A DNA stretch of 64,000 bases, from NCBI GenBank assembly GCA_016715285.1, contig JADKAO010000007.1, positions 291,869 to 355,868 of the forward strand, given 5' to 3'. Each line of letters opens with the position of its first letter. The first letter of the stretch is position 1. A program made the position numbers and the translations under genes. The notes under the pieces were generated by a model. The model was not told the origin of the DNA and did not search any database. It was given only the letters and a program-made list of their open reading frames with translations. Source of the DNA: Actinomycetales bacterium. Its GTDB lineage: Bacteria > Actinomycetota > Actinomycetes > Actinomycetales > Dermatophilaceae. Below are positions 15,518 to 23,296 of this stretch, piece after piece.

Positions 15518-17296
15518 GTGACCGTCTTGCGCATGTCCTCGCTGTTTTTGCGGACCCTCCGAGAGGATCCCGCCGACGCCGAGGTGCCCAGCCACAAGCT
15601 GCTCGTCCGGGCGGGATACATCCGCCGCGTGAGCCCCGGGATCTACACGTGGCTCCCGCTCGGGATGCGGGTGTTGCGCAATGTCGAAGCGATTGTGCGC
15701 GAGGAGATGGACCAGATCAGCCAGGAATTGCTCTTCCCGGCGCTGCTGCCGCGTGAGCCCTACGAGGCCACGGGTCGCTGGACCGAGTACGGCGACAACA
15801 TCTTCCGGCTCAAGGACCGCAAGGGCGCCGACTATCTACTCGGCCCCACGCATGAGGAACTCTTTACTCTCGCAGTCAAAGACGCGTTCTCGTCCTACAA
15901 GGACCTGCCGATCTCGCTCTACCAGATCCAGACGAAGTACCGCGACGAGGCTCGTCCGCGCGCTGGTCTGTTGCGTGGGCGCGAGTTCGTGATGAAGGAC
16001 TCCTACTCCTTCGACGTCGACGAGGCGGGGCTCGCGAAGTCATATGACGCCCACCGCGACGCCTATATCAAGATCTTCGACCGGCTCGGCTTCCACTACG
16101 TGATCGTCGAAGCGATGGCCGGCGCGATGGGCGGGTCAAAGTCCGAGGAGTTCCTCGCGACCGCAGCAAACGGCGAGGACACCTATGTGCGGTGTGCGTC
16201 GTGTGGGTACTCCGCCAACGTCGAGGCAGTCAAGGTCCCGACGCCCGCGGCAGTCGACCACTCAGGTATGCCGGCCGCCCAGGTCATCGACACGCCTGGC
16301 ACACCGACGATTGAGACCCTCGTGGACTTCGTCAACTCGGCGCACCCCCGGGGTGACCGGCCGTGGACCGCTGCTGACACTCTCAAGAACGTCGTCGTCC
16401 TCCTCGAACACCCCGATGGCCGGCGCGAGCCGCTCGTAATCGGCGTGCCCGGTGACCGCGAGGTCGACGAGAAGCGCCTCGCGGCGCAGGTCGAGCCGGC
16501 TGCGGTTGCTCCCTTTGACGAGGCAGAGTTTGCCAAGCACCCCGGGTTGGTGCGTGGCTATATCGGGCCACAGGCATTGGGTGCGGGGGAGGGGTCAGCG
16601 ACCGGGATTCGTTATCTCACCGACCCGCGGGTGTCCGAGGGGACTGCCTGGGTGACCGGGGCGAACTCGCCTGGTCAGCACGTCGTCGGGCTCGTCGCCG
16701 GGCGTGATTTCACGTCGGACGGCACCATCGAGGCCGCTGAAGTGCGGGTCGGTGACGCGTGTCCGTCGTGCGGCGAGGGTGAGGGACTGGAAGCGGCCCG
16801 TGGCATCGAGATGGGCCATATCTTCCAACTGGGCAAGAAGTACGCCGAGGCCCTTGACCTCAAGGTTCTTGACGAACACGGCAAGCTCGTCACGGTCGTT
16901 ATGGGGTCCTACGGCATCGGCGTGTCGCGCGCAGTCGCCTGTATCGCCGAAGGCAACCACGACGAGTCGGGTCTCGTGTGGCCGCGAGAGATCAGCCCTG
17001 CGGACGTGCATCTTGTGGCGACCGGCAAGGACGAGGCCGTGTTCGTGGCAGCAGAGACTCTTGCCCGTGAGCTGGCTGCCGAGGGGCTCGACGTCATCTA
17101 TGACGACCGGCGTGGAGTGTCGCCTGGGGTCAAGTTCAAGGACTCCGAACTCATCGGTGTGCCCACCATCGTCGTGGTCGGGCGCGGTCTCGCGTCGGGT
17201 GTGGTTGAGGTGAAGGATCGCCGCTCGGGTGAGCGCCGCGAGGTTGCGGTCGCTGACGCCACTGCCGAGGTATGCCGTGAGGTCCGCGGCGCGTGA
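15518..17296 (+). CDS. proS: Prolyl-tRNA synthetase
   Basis: Charges tRNA-Pro with proline. The 592-residue protein is the bacterial type with an editing insertion: class II motif 1 region FLRTLREDPADAEVPSHKLL, motif 2 QTKYRDEARPRAGLLRGREF, an INS editing domain (about residues 225-405, including TLVDFVNSAHPRGDRPW), motif 3 VMGSYGIGVSRAVA and a C-terminal anticodon-binding domain. The GTG at 15518 has AAGGAGA a few bases upstream and gives the normal N-terminus; the longer frame to 15404 lacks family similarity. A CGGCATAC word lies 40 bp before the start. Confidence 0.95.
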   Translation: MTVLRMSSLFLRTLREDPADAEVPSHKLLVRAGYIRRVSPGIYTWLPLGMRVLRNVEAIVREEMDQISQELLFPALLPREPYEATGRWTEYGDNIFRLKDRKGADYLLGPTHEELFTLAVKDAFSSYKDLPISLYQIQTKYRDEARPRAGLLRGREFVMKDSYSFDVDEAGLAKSYDAHRDAYIKIFDRLGFHYVIVEAMAGAMGGSKSEEFLATAANGEDTYVRCASCGYSANVEAVKVPTPAAVDHSGMPAAQVIDTPGTPTIETLVDFVNSAHPRGDRPWTAADTLKNVVVLLEHPDGRREPLVIGVPGDREVDEKRLAAQVEPAAVAPFDEAEFAKHPGLVRGYIGPQALGAGEGSATGIRYLTDPRVSEGTAWVTGANSPGQHVVGLVAGRDFTSDGTIEAAEVRVGDACPSCGEGEGLEAARGIEMGHIFQLGKKYAEALDLKVLDEHGKLVTVVMGSYGIGVSRAVACIAEGNHDESGLVWPREISPADVHLVATGKDEAVFVAAETLARELAAEGLDVIYDDRRGVSPGVKFKDSELIGVPTIVVVGRGLASGVVEVKDRRSGERREVAVADATAEVCREVRGA

Positions 17297-18075
17297 CGGC
17301 GTCGTCGCCGCTGGTGCCCGGCGAGGAGGGGCAGGCGCCCCTTTCGAGGTCGATCGATGCCGTCATCTTCGACTGGGGCGGCACGATCACGCCCTGGCAC
17401 ACCGTCGACCACCGAGCGCAGTGGCATGCGTTCGCGCAGGGGATGGGTGCGATCGCGTGTTCCCTCAACGACACCGCCAGCGCGGTGTTGGCTGCCGAGG
17501 ATCGTGCCTGGGAGCGAGGCCGTCGTGAAGGCTCGAGCGCACGCCTTGAGGAGATCCTCCGCGAGGCGGGTCTTGAGCCTGAGCACGAGGCAACGCAGGC
17601 CGGTGTGGCGGCATACCGAGAGTTTTGGGAGCCGCACACGTTCACTCACCCAGCGATTCCCTCTCTCTGGGAAGCGTTGCGGGCCAAGGGAATCCGTATC
17701 GGAGTCTTGTCCAACACAATCTGGGACCGGGATTATCACCGCGAGATCTTTGCGCGCGATGGTGTGCTGCATCTCATCGACGGCGATCTGTATTCGAGCG
17801 AGACGCCGTGGGTGAAGCCGCGGACAGAGATCTTTGTCGCGGCCGCAGCGGCCGTTGAGGCTGACCCGACTCGTTGTGTCTATGTCGGCGACCGATCATT
17901 TGAGGACGTCCACGGGCCACAGTCTGCGGGGATGCGCGCGATCTGGATCCCGCATTCGGACATCCCAGAGAGTCAGCAGGTCTCCCACGACGCGACTCCT
18001 GATGCGGTGGCTCATGATCTCGCTGACATCGAGCACATCGTGGCGCAGTGGTCGGTCGGCAGGCCATTGCGGTGA
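17293..18075 (+). CDS. HAD-superfamily hydrolase
   Basis: A 260-residue phosphatase-like protein overlapping proS by GTGA. HAD motif I is VIFDWGGTITPWH (the nucleophile Asp is present, with Gly in the place of the usual second Asp), motif II is IGVLSNTIW, and motif IV is YVGDRSFEDVHGPQSAGM with acidic residues. A helical cap lies between motifs I and II. Replacement of the DxD second Asp by Gly (DWGG) is common among HAD IA proteins that still act as hydrolases, so activity is uncertain. The substrate is unknown. Confidence 0.78.
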   Translation: MTASSPLVPGEEGQAPLSRSIDAVIFDWGGTITPWHTVDHRAQWHAFAQGMGAIACSLNDTASAVLAAEDRAWERGRREGSSARLEEILREAGLEPEHEATQAGVAAYREFWEPHTFTHPAIPSLWEALRAKGIRIGVLSNTIWDRDYHREIFARDGVLHLIDGDLYSSETPWVKPRTEIFVAAAAAVEADPTRCVYVGDRSFEDVHGPQSAGMRAIWIPHSDIPESQQVSHDATPDAVAHDLADIEHIVAQWSVGRPLR

Positions 18076-18851
18076 TGCTGGATCCGGCCACATGGGCGCT
18101 GCTCTGCTCGGCGGCGTTGCTCGCCGGGTGGATCGATGCCGTCGTTGGCGGGGGCGGGCTGATTCAGTTGCCCGCGTTGCTGATCGGGCTGCCGGGGGCT
18201 CAGCCAGCGCAGTTGCTCGCGACGAACAAACTCGGGTCGATTTGTGGCACGTCGGTGAGTGCGGTGACCTATTACCGGCGCATCCGACCAGATCTGCGGA
18301 CCGCCCTGCCGATGGCGGTAGCCGCGTATGTGGGGGCCATTGCGGGGGCGCTTGTGGGGCTCCACATCCCGAAGGCCGCGTTCAACCCGATCATCCTTGT
18401 GCTGCTCGTTGCCGTCGGCGCCTACACGGTGTTCAAGCCGTCGCTCGGGTCGGTGACCGCGCTGCGGCACGGGGGGAGACGGCATACTTCGTATGCCGTT
18501 CTCGTCGGCCTGGTCATCGGCAGCTATGACGGCGCGCTTGGGCCGGGAACGGGCTCGTTCTTTGTCTTTGCCTTGGTGGGCTGGCTTGGATATGCGTTTT
18601 TGCAGGCGAGCGCGAAGGCGAAGATCGCGAACTTCGCGACCAACCTGGGTGCGCTGACCGTGTTTGTGCCCCAGGGCCAGGTGATCTGGACCGTCGGGTT
18701 GGTGATGGGTGCGCTAAACCTCGTGGGTGGCTATCTCGGTGCCCGGACTGCGGTGAAGCTCGGAAGTGGCTTTGTGCGCGTGGTCTTTGTCCTCGTGGTG
18801 ACGGCGTTCATCGTCAAGATCAGCGGCTCCCTCATTGGAATCTGGTCTTGA
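18075..18851 (+). CDS. TSUP (TauE/SafE) family membrane transporter
   Basis: A 258-residue protein with about eight membrane helices and the two family motifs near the helix starts: AGWIDAVVGGGGLIQLPALL and GSYDGALGPGTGSFFVF. TSUP proteins export or import sulfite, sulfonates or other organic anions; the substrate here cannot be deduced. The ATG at 18075 overlaps the HAD stop; a GTG codon directly before it is equally possible. Inside the gene, positions 18480-18498 hold two GTATGCCG words in inverted orientation three bases apart, encoding HTSYAV. Confidence 0.85.
   Translation: MLDPATWALLCSAALLAGWIDAVVGGGGLIQLPALLIGLPGAQPAQLLATNKLGSICGTSVSAVTYYRRIRPDLRTALPMAVAAYVGAIAGALVGLHIPKAAFNPIILVLLVAVGAYTVFKPSLGSVTALRHGGRRHTSYAVLVGLVIGSYDGALGPGTGSFFVFALVGWLGYAFLQASAKAKIANFATNLGALTVFVPQGQVIWTVGLVMGALNLVGGYLGARTAVKLGSGFVRVVFVLVVTAFIVKISGSLIGIWS
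18480..18498. repeat. Inverted pair of the GTATGCCG word inside a gene
   Basis: CGGCATAC, three bases (TTC), GTATGCCG: a perfect short palindromic hairpin inside the TSUP coding sequence; the flanking A and T extend the stem by one pair. Confidence 0.85.
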
Positions 18852-18932
18852 TCGGCGCGCGGCGCTTCCGCGCCGTGACTGGCTAGTCGAGTGTTCGCAC
18901 TCAGGGCGGTCACATTGGGGGTCTCGCCGTCC

Positions 18933-19079
18933 TTTGCATTGCCCCTGGGGTGGGGCAACGCAAGCACTGCCCGTGTGGTGGGGCAACGCATGCAGTGCCC
19001 TTGTGGTGGGGCAATGCAAGCACTGCCCGTGTGGTGGGGCAATGCAAGCACTGCCCCTGGAGGGGGGCAATGCAAAGGC
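18933..19079. repeat. Four 28-bp tandem repeats bounded by inverted ends
   Basis: Four adjacent 28-bp units begin at 18960, 18988, 19016 and 19044. They start GCAAGCACTGCCC or close variants and end GGTGGGGCAAC or GGGGCAAT. A partial copy precedes them, and the outer boundaries TTTGCATTGCCCC (18933) and GGGGCAATGCAAA (ending about 19076) are inverted repeats. There are no unique spacers, so this is not a CRISPR array. It lies in the 485-bp gap between the TSUP gene and the XRE regulator; short frames through it on both strands look like repeat artefacts. Confidence 0.85.
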
Positions 19080-19161
19080 GCTCAACCCCCTGTGGTTCAG
19101 TTCTCTCTCGGCCCTCGCTGAGGCCGATCGACAACCCGCACGGGGCCGTCGTTGCCATTCC

Positions 19162-19215
19162 GGCCAGGTCGGCCAGTCCGGCCAGGTCGGCCAGTCCGGC
19201 CAGGTCGGCCAGGTC
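19162..19215. repeat. Six 9-bp tandem repeats (GGCCAGGTC/GGCCAGTCC)
   Basis: Alternating 9-bp units GGCCAGGTC and GGCCAGTCC, six in a row, followed by degenerate copies to about 19240. No supported coding sequence overlaps it. With the preceding array it fills most of the non-coding stretch upstream of the XRE gene. Confidence 0.8.
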
Positions 19216-19336
19216 GGCCGGCGGTCAGCCCGCGGTCGGCCGGGTTATCCCCAACCCTGCGGTCGCAGATCCCCTCATCCACAGAGCCACCGACCGCGAG
19301 TGCACCCCTCCTCCGTCCGCCGCGACCATCGACGCC

Positions 19337-19849
19337 ATGAGCCAACCTGCACGGGACCTGTACGACAGCCAAGTCAACGATCACCCCCCGGTGGGGGAGC
19401 AACTCAGGGCTGCCCTTCGACATGCGCGACGAGCTTCAGGTGAGAGTCAGCGCGCGCTGGCAGGTCGGCTCGACATCCCTAAGAGCACGATTGCTCGATG
19501 GGAGGTTGGCGACCCCGCGGGTTCGCTGAGGCAGTTCGAGACCGGGCTCGGCCAACTGGGATTTCGCGCTGGCCTGATCCATGTCCACACCTGCGCTCCC
19601 AAAGAAGTCGCCAGCCATCTCCGCAGCCGACACACCGTTGCGGCACGTCGGTTAGAGGAACCCAATTGCGAATACTGGCAGGAGGACGGCATACCGGAGT
19701 TCCGGGACGCAGCCGGCCGAGCGTTCCCAGCACACGGGCTCGCCGACGTCTTCCGTTATCCGCCGGACTATTGGGTTTGCCGCCATAACTGGGACTATTA
19801 CCGGCGCGACGTGCCGCTCTGGCGCCACCGCCAGGGCGGACCATACTGA
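19337..19849 (+). CDS. XRE-family helix-turn-helix protein
   Basis: A 170-residue protein with an N-terminal HTH_3/XRE DNA-binding domain (about residues 20-60: LRHARRASGESQRALAGRLDIP and KSTIARWEVG). The C-terminal half is not recognised; it is rich in aromatic residues (DVFRYPPDYWVCRHNWDYYRR) and may bind a ligand. The ATG at 19337 places the HTH about 20 residues in; longer readings pass through repeat DNA and are not credible. Its target is unknown, though the following redox operon is a natural candidate, with only 65 bp between them. Confidence 0.7.
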   Translation: MSQPARDLYDSQVNDHPPVGEQLRAALRHARRASGESQRALAGRLDIPKSTIARWEVGDPAGSLRQFETGLGQLGFRAGLIHVHTCAPKEVASHLRSRHTVAARRLEEPNCEYWQEDGIPEFRDAAGRAFPAHGLADVFRYPPDYWVCRHNWDYYRRDVPLWRHRQGGPY

Positions 19850-19914
19850 CATCCTCAACGCTCGATGGGTGTCTTCACAGCAAACGCCCAGGTTGACACG
19901 GGAAGGTGTGCGGC

Positions 19915-21363
19915 ATGAGTTCGACGCCCGTCGCATCGGGGGGTGCGCCATCCCAGTGTTCCGAGCGTTCAACGGATGCCACGAGAATGCCTCGGCAGCC
20001 GGTCGGGGTCCCGCATACCCCGCAGTGGTGGCGCGACGCGGCGGGCACGTTTACCTGGCTTACGATGCTGGTGGTCGTGGCGCTATGGGTGGCCAACGGT
20101 GGCCTGAGTGAGCTCGCCACCATCCCCGGCGCCCTCGTCGCGCTCGGACGGCTCCTCGGGCTCATCGCCTCAGCTCTCCTGCTCATCCAAGTGCTGCTCA
20201 TGGCTCGCATCCCCCTGGTCGAGCGGTCCTATGGCCAAGACGAACTCGCTCGTCGCCACCGCCTTGTCGGGCTGTGGTCCTTTACCTTGGTCTGGGCGCA
20301 CCTCCTGCTCATCTGGATCGGCTACGCCGCGGATAGTTCCCTCGGGCTCTGGGGAACCTTGGTCGACTTCGTCGTGGATTACCCGGGCATGCTGTTGGCG
20401 TTCGCCGGCACCGCAGCGCTGTCCATGGTCGTCGTCACCTCGTTTCAGCGTTCGCGTGCTCGGTTGCGATACGAGTCATGGCACCTCATCCACCTGTACG
20501 CATACCTCGGGGTTGGGCTCGCGCTCCCGCACCAGTTGTGGACGGGCCACGACTTCATCGGTAACAACACCGCGACCGTCTTCTGGTGGATGCTCTGGGC
20601 GCTTGCTGTCGCAGCCACCTTGGTATGCCGTGTAGGCCTCCCGCTGCGGCGCTCGCTCCGCCACCGCCTCGAAGTGAGCGCGGTGTATCCCGAAGGACCA
20701 GGCGTCACAAGCGTGGTCATGACCGGCCGCGACCTTGCCGCGATCCCGGTCGGAGCCGGGCAGTTCTTCCAATGGCGGTTTATTGACGCCCCAGGCGCGA
20801 GTCGAGCTCACCCATACTCCCTTTCAGCCGCTCCCGATGGCTGTTCACTTCGGATCACCGCCGCGCATCTCGGCGACGGGTCCAGCGCCCTGGCTCAGCT
20901 CCAGACGGGTTGCAGGGTCATGGTCGAGGGCCCATACGGCCGACTCCACCGCCGCGTCCGGACCCGCCCCAAAGTCCTACTGATGGCATCCGGCATCGGT
21001 ATCACCCCGATGCGTGCCCTCCTCGAAGAACTGCCACAGAAGCCCGGCGATGTCACCCTCGTCTATCGCGCTCACGATGAGAGCGAGCTCATTTTCGTCG
21101 CAGAACTAAGTCACCTGGCCGCCGACCGAGGCGCCCGGGTCGTGACAGTGCTCGGACCGCGGGCCACGTCTCGACCAAGTTGGCTCCCCGCGAGTGCTGC
21201 ACACCTGTCTGACGTGGACGCCTTACGGCACCTGGTGCCGGATCTCGCTGATCATGAGGTTTACGTGTGCGGCAACCCCCAGTGGATGGAGCTCGTTGCG
21301 GACGCGGCCCGCGCCGGCGGAGTCGCCGACGCCTACATTCACCTCGAACGTTTCACCTACTGA
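19915..21363 (+). CDS. Ferric-reductase-like transmembrane flavoprotein
   Basis: A 482-residue protein with an N-terminal ferric-reductase-type membrane domain (about residues 35-240, six helices) and a C-terminal ferredoxin-NADP reductase module. Candidate haem-ligand His residues occur in RRHRLVGLW, VWAHLLLIW, and the pair in ESWHLIHLYAYLG with ALPHQLW. The reductase part shows the FAD motif HPYSLSAAP, the NAD(P) motif MASGIGITPMRALLEE and the terminal VYVCGNPQWM. It should move electrons from NAD(P)H through FAD and haem across the membrane. The next two genes supply an FMN-bearing extracytoplasmic acceptor and the enzyme that attaches the FMN, so all three form one system. The ATG at 19915 is favoured by a purine-rich GGGAAGG upstream. 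Confidence 0.85.
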   Translation: MSSTPVASGGAPSQCSERSTDATRMPRQPVGVPHTPQWWRDAAGTFTWLTMLVVVALWVANGGLSELATIPGALVALGRLLGLIASALLLIQVLLMARIPLVERSYGQDELARRHRLVGLWSFTLVWAHLLLIWIGYAADSSLGLWGTLVDFVVDYPGMLLAFAGTAALSMVVVTSFQRSRARLRYESWHLIHLYAYLGVGLALPHQLWTGHDFIGNNTATVFWWMLWALAVAATLVCRVGLPLRRSLRHRLEVSAVYPEGPGVTSVVMTGRDLAAIPVGAGQFFQWRFIDAPGASRAHPYSLSAAPDGCSLRITAAHLGDGSSALAQLQTGCRVMVEGPYGRLHRRVRTRPKVLLMASGIGITPMRALLEELPQKPGDVTLVYRAHDESELIFVAELSHLAADRGARVVTVLGPRATSRPSWLPASAAHLSDVDALRHLVPDLADHEVYVCGNPQWMELVADAARAGGVADAYIHLERFTY

Positions 21364-21387
21364 CGCTTTCCACTCGAAGGGACCCTC

Positions 21388-21969
21388 ATGCGACGGATCG
21401 TCACGTGGGCGCTGAGCACGATTACAGTCGTGGTACTGCTGTTCAGCTACCGAACCTCGACCTCCAGCATCGTCGGTGCAACCAGCCAGGTGACATCCAA
21501 GGCCGGCCCCGGCGCAGGCGCCGGCAACGGAAAGATCGCCGACCCGACTCCGACTCCGACTCCGGCTCCGAGGCCGACGCCGACGCCGGCTCCGGCTCCA
21601 ACTTCGACGCCAGCGCGACCAGGCGCAAACCCCGGGAGCGGTCAGGCGCCGACGCAAGGCATCCCAGGGAATCCCGGGTCACAAGGTTCCGCTGGTACGG
21701 CCTACGTCGGCGATCCCATCGGCACCCGATACGGCAATGTCCAAGTCCAAATCTTGGTAGCCAACGGCAAGATCACCAGTGCCTCGGTGCTCCAGGTGCC
21801 GAACCGAGACCGCAAGGACGTCCAAATCAACAACCGGGCGGTCCCGATCCTCAACCAACAAGTGGTGTCAGCTCAGAGCGCTGACATCGACATGGTGTCA
21901 GGGGCAACCGTCACCTCGATGGCGTACATCCAGTCGCTGCAATCAGCGTTGGACCAGGCGCATTTGTGA
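21388..21969 (+). CDS. Extracytoplasmic FMN-binding domain protein
   Basis: A 193-residue exported protein: an N-terminal membrane anchor/signal (RRIVTWALSTITVVVLLF), then a low-complexity Pro/Thr/Ala linker (about residues 52-78) and a C-terminal FMN_bind domain beginning YVGDPIGTRYGNVQVQI. The covalent flavinylation motif is present as SGATVTSMAY, in which the Thr of SGAT is modified with FMN by ApbE. The linker is encoded by near-perfect 6-bp repeats of CCGACT/CCGGCT, so its length may vary between strains. It probably receives electrons from the upstream ferric-reductase-like protein outside the membrane. Confidence 0.88.
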   Translation: MRRIVTWALSTITVVVLLFSYRTSTSSIVGATSQVTSKAGPGAGAGNGKIADPTPTPTPAPRPTPTPAPAPTSTPARPGANPGSGQAPTQGIPGNPGSQGSAGTAYVGDPIGTRYGNVQVQILVANGKITSASVLQVPNRDRKDVQINNRAVPILNQQVVSAQSADIDMVSGATVTSMAYIQSLQSALDQAHL

Positions 21970-22724
21970 GCCAGCGCGCCTGGGTCGAGCACCTCATGGG
22001 CATGCCGATCAGCATCCACGTGAGGTGCCCCGACCCATCGGCGCGGGACATTACTAGAGCGGTGGCGGCGGCATACGCAGAGTTGGCGCGGATGGAGGAT
22101 CTTTTCTCCATCTGGATGCCGAGCTCCCAAGTCAGCCGTCTGCGGCGAGGGGAAATCGTTCTCTCACAATGTGATCCCCTCATCACTGAAGCAGTCAGGA
22201 TGGGAGTCAAGGCGAGCGCGCTCACAGCCGGCTCCTTCACGACGAAGCTTCCGGACGCCACCGGCGAGCTGCGGTTCGACCCCACCGGTCTTGTTAAGGG
22301 ATGGGCGGTCGACCGCGCTGGCACCGCTCTGACTGGTCTCCCTGGGGCGTCGTGGTGCATCAACGCCGGCGGCGACATTCTGGCTGGCCGCCACCGATAT
22401 GTCGAGCCAAAGGGCAACGATGCCAGGCCATGGCGTATCGGCATCGAAGACCCGATGGATCGTTCCCGCATCACGCAGGTGGTCCCCATTGTCGAAGGTG
22501 CCATGGCGACCTCGGGCACGGCCGCCAGAGGCGCGCACCTTTTCGACCCAATAGCCAGCGAATGGTCCGACCGGGTGGCATCGGTGACCGTCCTCGGCAC
22601 CGAGCTGGTGTGGGCCGATATCTGGGCAACAGCCCTCTTTGTGGGCGGGCCGACTACCCAGTCAGCGTTCACCGCCTTTGCCGCCGACAACCCTGGCTAC
22701 TCCTGGACTACCGGACCCGAGTAG
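21966..22724 (+). CDS. apbE: FAD:protein FMN transferase ApbE
   Basis: A 252-residue flavin transferase that attaches FMN from FAD to a Thr in the SGAT-type motif of partner proteins. The core motif FDPTGLVKGWAVDRA, the INAGGDIL strand and the GAMATSGTAARGAHLFDP region, with ligands for Mg and flavin, are all present. No lipoprotein or signal sequence is seen at the N-terminus (SQRAWVEHLMGMPISIHV), so it may be cytoplasmic or exported with its client. It starts with GTG overlapping the stop of its presumed client, the FMN_bind protein (GTGA), which argues strongly for a dedicated pair. Confidence 0.93.
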   Translation: MSQRAWVEHLMGMPISIHVRCPDPSARDITRAVAAAYAELARMEDLFSIWMPSSQVSRLRRGEIVLSQCDPLITEAVRMGVKASALTAGSFTTKLPDATGELRFDPTGLVKGWAVDRAGTALTGLPGASWCINAGGDILAGRHRYVEPKGNDARPWRIGIEDPMDRSRITQVVPIVEGAMATSGTAARGAHLFDPIASEWSDRVASVTVLGTELVWADIWATALFVGGPTTQSAFTAFAADNPGYSWTTGPE

Positions 22725-22759
22725 GGCGGACGCTTCCATAGCTGTTGGGGCTCTGCGGG

Positions 22760-23296
22760 CTATGTTGCTTGCGCCTGGAACCACTGCCCCAAGATGACCA
22801 CAACGATCAGGAGTGCAGCCCCCCACCCACAGAGAAAGCCGACGACAACGGGGCCGATCGAGCTTTGCGGCGGCGTCCGGGTAAGTCGACCAGTTGCTCG
22901 CTTGGCCTGGAGGACAGCCGCGACGTTCGCCACGACAATGCCGAGGACGAGAGAAGCCATCCAGAGGGACATCCGGTCGGTGAAGAGTGCGTTCGTAGCT
23001 GCAACGCCCTTGCGGTTTTGCTCATCGAGTGCGCTTTGCGGAGCGGCCCAGGCCGCAATCATGAGGTAGCCAAAGAGGGTGAGGACGATCCCGGCGAGAT
23101 AGACCAAGGCAGCCGACAGCCCCACTGCCACCGTGGTCCACACCGTAGCCAGGAGCGCTGCCTTTGCCGGAGGTGTCGGTGGTTTCATGGGACCCGGCAA
23201 GGGGACATATAGCGGAGGGCCTTGCGGACCTGGCCTCCAGTAGCCTGCCCTCCCCGCGGGAGGCGGTACGTAGGGGCCCGGCTGGTAGCCGCTCAT
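22760..23296 (-). CDS. Proline-rich four-helix membrane protein, function unknown
   Basis: A 178-residue protein with a Pro/Gly-rich cytoplasmic N-terminus (about residues 1-40, MSGYQPGPYVPPPAGRAGYW) and four hydrophobic segments: about 47-72, 74-87, 109-130 and 148-172. This layout resembles many actinobacterial hypothetical membrane proteins and points to no specific function. The ATG overlaps the stop of the thioredoxin-domain gene upstream (ATGA). The convergent neighbour is apbE. Confidence 0.65.
   Translation of the reverse strand: MSGYQPGPYVPPPAGRAGYWRPGPQGPPLYVPLPGPMKPPTPPAKAALLATVWTTVAVGLSAALVYLAGIVLTLFGYLMIAAWAAPQSALDEQNRKGVAATNALFTDRMSLWMASLVLGIVVANVAAVLQAKRATGRLTRTPPQSSIGPVVVGFLCGWGAALLIVVVILGQWFQAQAT

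Noticed and set aside
18933..19079. 28-bp repeats considered as a CRISPR array
   Set aside because: The units are directly adjacent with no spacers, only four copies are present and no cas genes are nearby.
22745..23212. A 155-codon plus-strand frame after apbE
   Set aside because: It lies opposite a four-helix membrane protein and has a charged, low-complexity composition typical of antisense frames.
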